Assembly (NCBI GenBank): GCA_963920765.1
Contig: OY987248.1
Span: forward strand, 2,981,001-3,045,000
Length of the DNA: 64,000 nt
Direction: 5' to 3'
DNA from: Ulota crispa
Taxonomy: Eukaryota > Streptophyta > Bryopsida > Orthotrichales > Orthotrichaceae
Position 1 is the stretch's first letter; every line of letters begins with the position of its first letter. The position numbers were made by a program, and so were the translations under genes. The notes beneath the pieces were generated by a model. It made no database searches. It had not been told where the DNA came from and saw only the letters and a list, made by a program, of their open reading frames with translations. Positions 58,277-64,000 of this stretch are shown piece by piece.

Positions 58277-58402
58277 CAAGGCAAACATTTGGAATATGTA
58301 AAAAAAAGTTTCAAGAACTTTATACTTATGGAATACAAGATAATAGGGCTTGAAGTTAGAAGAAACTATTTTTTCTTGAAACCACCCAAACGTTGTTATT
58401 AA

Positions 58403-58699
58403 ACCTTTAAACCTCAAATGTTTGTTCAAAGTGCAGTTGAAAGTTTGGGTAGGTTTGTATGAAGTTAACTTTTGGTGGATGCTTTTGAAATTTGAAGACA
58501 AGATGTACACAATGAATACCTTTGTGCAAAAAAATAAATAAAACTCCAAATTGGATGCTCGAATAAAAAATTATGCTACCCAAAAGAATTTAGGCACCTT
58601 GGGCTATTTGACATCTTTGGAGAATCTTATGCTTGAACTCTCATCAACTTTTGAAACTTGGCATGTATGTTACTAATAAAATATGGTATACACTTGTCC

Positions 58700-58730
<31 letters not shown>

Positions 58731-59366
58731 CTAAACCACTATCTAAGAGGAGTCAAACTTTGTTAACTATGCTTGAGTGGTTTCAAGAAAAATAGTTTCT
58801 TCTAATTTCAAGCCCTATTATCTTGTATTCCATAAGTTCAAAGTTCTTGAAACTTTTTTTTACATATTCCAAATGTTTTCCTCTAACTTCTCATTGTTCA
58901 GATTTCAAACAAAAAACTTCTTCATTGCACAAGAAATCATAAAACAATTACTAGCGTATTGCCAATTCATTGAACCTCCTTGCATTACAGGGTGATTTAG
59001 AATAAGCTAGATTCTATGTTTGCTTTTGAAATTTTTCATGAGTGAACCTAACTTCATATACTTGTGAACGGTCAAAAATGTTAATGTTTTTGTGTAGAGA
59101 AACAAATTTACTTTAGGAGGGGTTGAAGTCTACAGACCTTATTTTGCAAGAATGAAAAAAAGTTGTTTTTCTCAATTCAAACACAAAATCTTCCAATCTA
59201 CAAGGTCAAATGGGCTGAAATTTTTCTTACACATTGCTTTATTTTTATATTACACTTTTGTACGATTGAAACTCAGAAAAAGATTTTGATTCTGAATTAT
59301 AAATAAATCATCAAAAAATGACAGTTTTGGTCTTATTTTTTTTGCAACACCCTTAGGGCTTTAGGG
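58403..59366. mobile_element. TTAA element Y2, inserted inverted into Y1
   Basis: TTAA lies on both sides (58399-58402 and 59367-59370). Read on the minus strand it begins CCCTAAAGCCCTAAGGG and follows Y1 and element 35077-36029. It keeps an intact CATAGTTAACAAAGTTTGAC where Y1 carries Y2 itself. It also keeps, inverted, the unoccupied CACTA target. It contains the poly-A run at 58700-58727. It is non-coding. Confidence 0.75.
58700..58727. repeat. Poly-A run of 28
   Basis: There are 28 consecutive A. It lies within Y2 where the sibling copies have shorter T/A runs, so slippage expansion is likelier than a retroposition tail. Confidence 0.9.
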
Positions 59367-59958
59367 TTAACAAAGATTGACTCCTCTTGGATTGTGCTTT
59401 GTGAGCTCAAACATGTGTTTTTTGACAATTGTATACCATATTTTATTAGGTACATACATGCCAAGTTTCAAAGGTTGATGAGATTTTTTAATTTTTTAAT
59501 TTTTTTTTTCCACGTACACAAAGGCATTCATTGTGTACATCTTGTTTCCATATTTCAGAAAACATCAGCCAAAAATTGGCTTCCTAGGAACCTACCCAAG
59601 CTTTCAACTAGTTATTGAACAAACAATTGTGGTTTAGGGATTAACCAATCATAATATATAAAAAGCTAAAAGTAGTATATTATAGTGTAAATAATATCCA
59701 ATGTAATCTAGCAAAAAATTGGTTGAATATGAAAAATACTGGATTTTAGCTGGTGAAGTTGATCAAAAAAATTTCTAGGAGCGGTTAAAAGAGGATGAAA
59801 TTGGTGACAATTTCAGGGAAAACAGTATATTTTGTGAAAGGAGGAGAATTACAAGGTACTTTTAAAAGCTCCCCAAATTCTGGATCCCATTGGCAAAATT
59901 TGATTCTCATTGGGGAACTCATCTAGATCAACTTTGAAATAGGTGGACATCCAACGAT

Positions 59959-60098
59959 AAGATAACCCCACCCATAACCGACCATTTAACAAACTTGACT
60001 CCTATGTATCCAAGGTTTACATTTTAGTTTTGAAATGAAAAGCCTAGGTACACAGGGGTCGGATTTGTTACACGGTCAAGAATGGGTGGGGTTACCTT
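59959..60098. repeat. Hairpin MITE of 140 bp
   Basis: The left AAGATAACCCCACCCATAAC then CGACC is the inverse of GGTCAAGAATGGGTGGGGTT then ACCTT; inner words (ACTCCTATGTATCC / GGTACACAGGGGTC) also pair. The ends AAGRTA resemble the other AAGGTA elements. Confidence 0.7.
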
Positions 60099-60364
60099 AG
60101 TCCTTTAGCAAATCACTGACCATCATTGTCGCTGATTTTCTATTTTTCTAGATTTAGAAGAACTCAAGTACTTTGAGATTTTTTTGTTAAATAGTAAACA
60201 GAAAATCAAATTATTTCTCACAATTTGAGGGCAAATATCACCCACAAATAGCTTTTTTTAGGAAACTCCAAAATTCTAAAATTTTAAAATCTTGAATTAT
60301 GAATTTTTTGAGATTCTACAAAAGGTTGTTTTTGAGGTATTCAAGGGACGGCAATCACGGCATT

Positions 60365-60690
60365 AAGGTAGAAGGCTCGAAAACCAACCATCTAAGGGCT
60401 GAAACTGAATTTTGGGGAGGTAGAACTTATTGAAATAATTTTCAGTCAAATTTCCCAAAACACAAGAAGAATTGACATCTAACCCAAGTTATTTCATATT
60501 TTTTGGAGTTTTGTAGAATTAGTTGTGAAATTTTGAAGTGGAAAGGTCATAGGGCTCTAAAATGGTGCACCTCCTCAAATGTACATGTGCTGTACATTAT
60601 ACAAATCTATGAAAAACACATGTACAGAATAAGAACATTTTGGAGGGTGAGCGATTTTTGAGCCTAGACAGTTTTTGAGCCTTCTACCTT
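60365..60690. repeat. Family E MITE, copy E4
   Basis: The 326-bp copy begins AAGGTAGAAGGCTCGAAAAC and ends GTTTTTGAGCCTTCTACCTT, so its terminal inverted repeat is nearly perfect. The interior follows 6104-6427 (CATCTAAGGGCTGAAACTGA, GGAAAGGTCATAGGGCTCTA). It is the best-preserved copy for defining the family ends. Confidence 0.8.
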
Positions 60691-61670
60691 AGTTCCTGTG
60701 ACAAAATGCATCTCGCTTTGTTCTTGATTGCAAAAGAAGTACTTATGATTGAATGTGATTGACATTTTTTATTTTTTATTTAAAAGTGTTATATGACTGC
60801 CTTTTTTTAAAAGTTTTCATTGTACTACACAGATGCTTTCATTTAGTGCAAGACTTTGAGTAATTCAAAATTCTTTCAGACTAATTTGAATGAAATGTTC
60901 ATTAGGTTTTACTACTCTTAAAATGAGACATGTCTCTTGCCTTTACTCTATAAGTAGGACTTTTTCACAAATTTTCATGTCCCTATAAATGTATTTTTAT
61001 CTAATTTTGATAAATTTCCTTGTAAAAAAAAAAATTGTGACAAGTAACTCTTCTAGGACTTAATGTGTTAAATTAGGTTAACTTTTTATGATAGTATGAA
61101 ATGAGGTAATTAGACGATTTATATAGCTAATAAAATTTGGTGTAGGACAAATTGACCAAACTAGCAAAATTACTTAACAACTATTATAACTTGAAGGGCG
61201 AACAACTTATATGATTGTTTTCTATTTGTGCTTTCCTTTGAGCTTTTAGTGATTACTTGTCTCCTTGTCAATTTGTACTTATGTTTTCCTTTATATAATA
61301 TTTCAATTTGATAATTCATCTTTGTGCTTTTGTATATGACAATGATTGGCATTTTTTTTTCTTGATTGAGTCAAGTTGCCAAGAATTAGCATAAGGTTTT
61401 CATATAAATGTGTGAGTGATGGATTGGTAAATGGACTTCTGTGTGTCAAAGAGTTTGCTACTAAATGACAATATTAGTTATGAAGACAGTAAAAACTTGT
61501 GATAAATTTTGTAATACGAACCATTTAGTGGTAAGGGAGATTTTTTTAAAGAGCTAGTGATTGGCTGAGTCAAATGGTTGAGAGTTGAGACCAATAGGCA
61601 CTAACAAAGTTTAGCAAACCAAGTATATTGTTTAGTGAAATGAATTGTGTTGAACTGTTGAAGTCTATTT
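60691..61670. other. Intergenic stretch
   Basis: AT-rich DNA with no gene, RNA or element ends recognised. Confidence 0.4.
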
Positions 61671-62014
61671 GGGGGTGTCAAACCTTTGATTTTGGGATAA
61701 CTTTATCTTGAAATTCACTTGAAGTTATGGGTGGTTGCTCATATTCAAGGCAATCCTAGAAGTTATCACCCTTGCAAAGCTTCATAAATCACTTGATAAT
61801 TATGGTTGCTTTCTCCACATAATTCCTTCCCCTTTTCACTAGATGCACAATGGAGTGAATTGTTACAAAAATCTTCAAAATTTTCTCATTAAAAGTAGCT
61901 TTTGGCACTAGCTATTTTGCGCATTCACCATTAGCAATTTATTAGGATTTTTGTATATTAAGTCAAATGCAAACTAAAAATTTCAATAAGTTTTCAAATT
62001 GAATCTATGTGATA

Positions 62015-62275
62015 ATATCACAAAGAGTGAATATGTGATATTATAGAGGTGAGGATGTGATATTAAAGAGGGAGAATGCGATATTAAATATAGAGAATGT
62101 GATATTAAAGAGGAAGAATGTGATATTATAGAGGTGAGGATGTGATATCATAGAGTTGAGGATGTGATATTACAAAGATCAAAATGTGAAATTACAAAGG
62201 TCAAGATGTGATATTACAAATGTCACTATGATTGTATTCATATTATCATAGAAAATGGAGATGTGATATGATAGA
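62015..62275. repeat. Degenerate tandem repeat of GATGTGATATTA units
   Basis: About eleven units of roughly 20-24 bp, AGAGGNGAGGATGTGATATTA-like, lie head to tail. Inverted units (CTCTTTAATATCACATTC) continue at 63262-63335 on the other side of A3. The array thus forms the arms of a larger palindrome split by A3. Confidence 0.85.
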
Positions 62276-62344
62276 GGTAATTGTGATTTTAGTAATATGA
62301 TGTTGCTACTAATCATACCATTAAAAGCACAATTACCTCTTTAA

Positions 62345-63262
62345 TCCCTAAAAGACCAAGCCATTTTTTCTGCAAAAAACACAAAAAATTGCCACTTTTG
62401 AGGAAGCAAGTACAATGGTAAGGAAACAAGTTTTTACAAGAATTCAACTATAAGATCTTATAGTAGACTACAAGAGGTACACGTGGTAAAAAATTCAGCT
62501 CAATCTACACAAAAATGAGTGAGGTATTTACATTTGAATTGCAAAAAAACGTTTTTTTTTGCTGCTGCCCAAAAATTTTAGAAGGCTTTGACCACTCTTA
62601 AATTAAAAAATTACTCTACACAAAGTTGAGGTTTATTTTTCTCATATAGGAGACCAAGTTAGGTATGTGTGGGAGAATTTCAAATCAATTGAAACTATAG
62701 AACACATGGGAAAAAATAGTAAGTAAAAAGAAGTAGAGAATGAGTCAAAACACTAAATTGTTAAGAATTTAATTACTGAAATGAAAAATGCAAATCCCAA
62801 TAGTCATAATGTTGTGATAAACATTCTACATCCTTGGGTTTTGTTTTTTTTCCAAAATAATGAAAGTTGAGTAAAATAAAGGACTTCAAAGTTTATTTTA
62901 GAGTAGAGAATCTAGAACTGCCCGCAAACAAAAACTCCTCATAACTTTCATCTCATCTATCAGAATTGAATGATTCAAAGCTCCAACATTTATATAAGTC
63001 TAAAGAACCTATTTCAGATTTTTATTTGAAAAAAATGAAGTTTTCAAAAAAAATTTGGCTGCCTGGGAAGCAGCATTTTTCATATTTTTTGTGCATAACT
63101 TCTTCAATAAATGTCAAAATGAAGAAAAAATTACATTCCCACGTAGATCTTTGAATTCCTCACCTTCAATAAAAGTTTCAAAAAACCACGCAAAGTAGTT
63201 TAGCCATAAGTACATGCCCAAAATTCCAAATGTCCCTTGAACTGTTAATGGTCCTTTAGGGG
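62345..63262. mobile_element. TTAA element A3 (long form)
   Basis: It starts TCCCTAAAAGACCAAGCC and ends ATGGTCCTTTAGGGG. TTAA is on the left (62341-62344); on the right the sequence passes directly to TATCAC. The repeat unit around it reads CTCTTTAATATCAC, so the unoccupied site contained TTAA. The 918-bp interior closely follows A1 without the nested MITE. It is non-coding. Confidence 0.75.
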
Positions 63263-63407
63263 TATCACATCCTGAACTCTTTAATATCACATTCTCCCTC
63301 TTTAGTATCACATTCTTACCTCTTTAAGATCACATAACCATTGATTAGCTTGCTAGAAGATAGTTACAAGATCGTTTGATAACTTTTATAAAAATGGGCC
63401 ATAACTT

Positions 63408-63450
63408 TATAACTCTATCACCCACCTCTAGAGGTGGGTAATAGAGTTAT
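63408..63450. repeat. Short perfect hairpin
   Basis: TAACTCTATCACCCACCTCT pairs with AGAGGTGGGTAATAGAGTTA with almost no loop. It sits in the right arm of the 61671-63537 element. Confidence 0.85.
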
Positions 63451-63861
63451 CACACATGATAACTGCAAAAAACAATAAAGTTATGGGCAAAATCACCAAA
63501 AGTTATCACGTGAAAAAACAAGGGGTTTGACACCCTCTATTAGCCTGAGAGTGACAATTTGAGTGTGAAATCCAATAGGCAACTATTGACTTAGATGCAG
63601 CAATAACAAATAGTTTGAAAAATAAAATTATGGATTAATACTTAATAGGTTGTGAGAATTGAAATATAACAAAACGGTTTTTGTTTGTTAAATTCTTATT
63701 TAAAATAGATAAAATTGATCAAATAAGGGTTGTTACTATTTTTAGAAATTGAATTGTTTTGTTGAATGTCTATGTGCTTTGATTAAAATTGTGAACTTGC
63801 TGACTAGCGTATTTGCAACTCAAGGACTAGTTTTACAAAGTGTGCATTGCGGATGCCCTAA

Positions 63862-64000
63862 CCCCTAAGCGCCTAATCAACCATTTTCTGGTTGCTACCT
63901 ATTTTTTTGGGTTGCCCAAGATGAAAGATAACTTTTTTCAAAAAAAACATTTTTTTTCTTAGTAGAAAATCAAATCTACTTTCCAACTTAACTTGAATCA
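63862..64000. mobile_element. TTAA-group element, left end only (cut by window edge)
   Basis: CCCCTAAGCGCCTAATCAACC follows CTAA at 63858-63861 and resembles the CCCCTGAGCG type (20328, 33270). The bases just left, GCGGATGCCC then TAA, look like the right end of a Tourist-like MITE, repeating the arrangement at 44236. The rest lies outside the window. Confidence 0.5.

Larger units (their letters stand above)
44729..58277. mobile_element. CACTA (En/Spm) element, 13.5 kb, complete ends
   Basis: The left end reads CTCTACTAGAAGAGGGGG and the inverse of the right end reads GACTACTAGAAAAGGGGG. Each differs by one base within the first two positions from an ancestral CACTACTAGAA. The 3-bp flanks GAG (44726-44728) and AAG (58278-58280) are a one-mismatch duplication. 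The unoccupied site survives in Y2 (inverse of 58861-58910) and in element 35077-36029. The element is clearly more GC-rich than its host DNA. Two divergently placed gene remnants (minus 46121-49679, plus about 52935-57132) and a SET fragment lie inside. Many stops and frameshifts make it unable to move by itself. Confidence 0.9.
44240..59640. mobile_element. TTAA element Y1, split by a CACTA element and by TTAA element Y2
   Basis: The left end CCCCTAAAGCACAAAGAGG and right end CAATTGTGGTTTAGGGA enclose two insertions: CACTA at 44729-58277 and Y2 at 58403-59366. CTAA lies left and TTAA right (59641-59644). Without the insertions and their duplications it is about 880 bp and follows the uninterrupted copy 35077-36029 from end to end. 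It has no coding content of its own. Confidence 0.75.
61671..63537. mobile_element. Inverted-repeat element with GGGTGTCAAACC ends, containing A3
   Basis: The left end GGGGGTGTCAAACC and inverse right end GAGGGTGTCAAACCCC, with inner paired words (GATAACTTTATC ... AAGTTATGGGTGG against AAAGTTATGGGCAAAATCAC), bound about 1.87 kb. CTATT occurs just outside both ends and may be the target duplication. Element A3 and a short tandem repeat array lie inside. No transposase was found. Confidence 0.6.

Noticed and set aside
58700-58727. Poly-A run as evidence of a retroposed transcript.
   Set aside because: It is internal to a TTAA element whose siblings have similar but shorter runs, with no target duplication around it.
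62015-62275. Regular short repeats suggesting a CRISPR-like array.
   Set aside because: Units are contiguous and degenerate with no unique spacers, and the DNA is plant nuclear.

Overview
The window is nuclear plant DNA. It is very AT-rich outside a few islands, it holds one intron-containing gene with GT-AG splice sites, and the rest is mostly transposable elements. The one convincing host gene is a COBRA-like gene (five exons, minus strand, 14159-18007). COBRA-like proteins with a GPI-anchor tail are a streptophyte trait. Together with CACTA, Copia, hAT, Mutator-type and Tourist-type DNA this says streptophyte, probably a large land-plant genome. I cannot name the species from sequence alone.

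Layout. 0-2 kb: decayed Copia retrotransposon, minus strand. 2-14 kb: AT-rich DNA with short inverted-repeat elements. 14-18.8 kb: the COBRA-like gene and its GC-richer upstream region. 18.9-44.2 kb: dense, nested non-autonomous DNA elements. 44.7-58.3 kb: one 13.5-kb CACTA (En/Spm) element with both ends and a target duplication. It carries a decayed transposase on the minus strand, a second decayed gene on the plus strand, and a captured SET-domain gene fragment between them. 58.3-64 kb: more nested elements, including a 1.9-kb one with internal short tandem repeats.

The most striking content is a set of about 18 non-coding elements bounded by TTAA and ending in CCCCTAAAGG...CCTTTAGGGG. By my boundaries they make up about one fifth of the window. 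Related copies in the window preserve unoccupied sites, which show insertion at a single TTAA with duplication of that TTAA. TTAA duplication with CCC-type ends is the hallmark of the piggyBac superfamily, which as far as I know is not a recognised component of land-plant genomes. No piggyBac transposase is visible, so the family assignment is an inference. Two members are near-perfect 0.7-kb palindromes that look like inverted duplications of one end of the longer members.

Apart from the COBRA-like gene nothing looks like a working protein gene. I found no tRNA, rRNA or CRISPR array. Boundaries were read by eye; identities between copies were judged visually, not computed.
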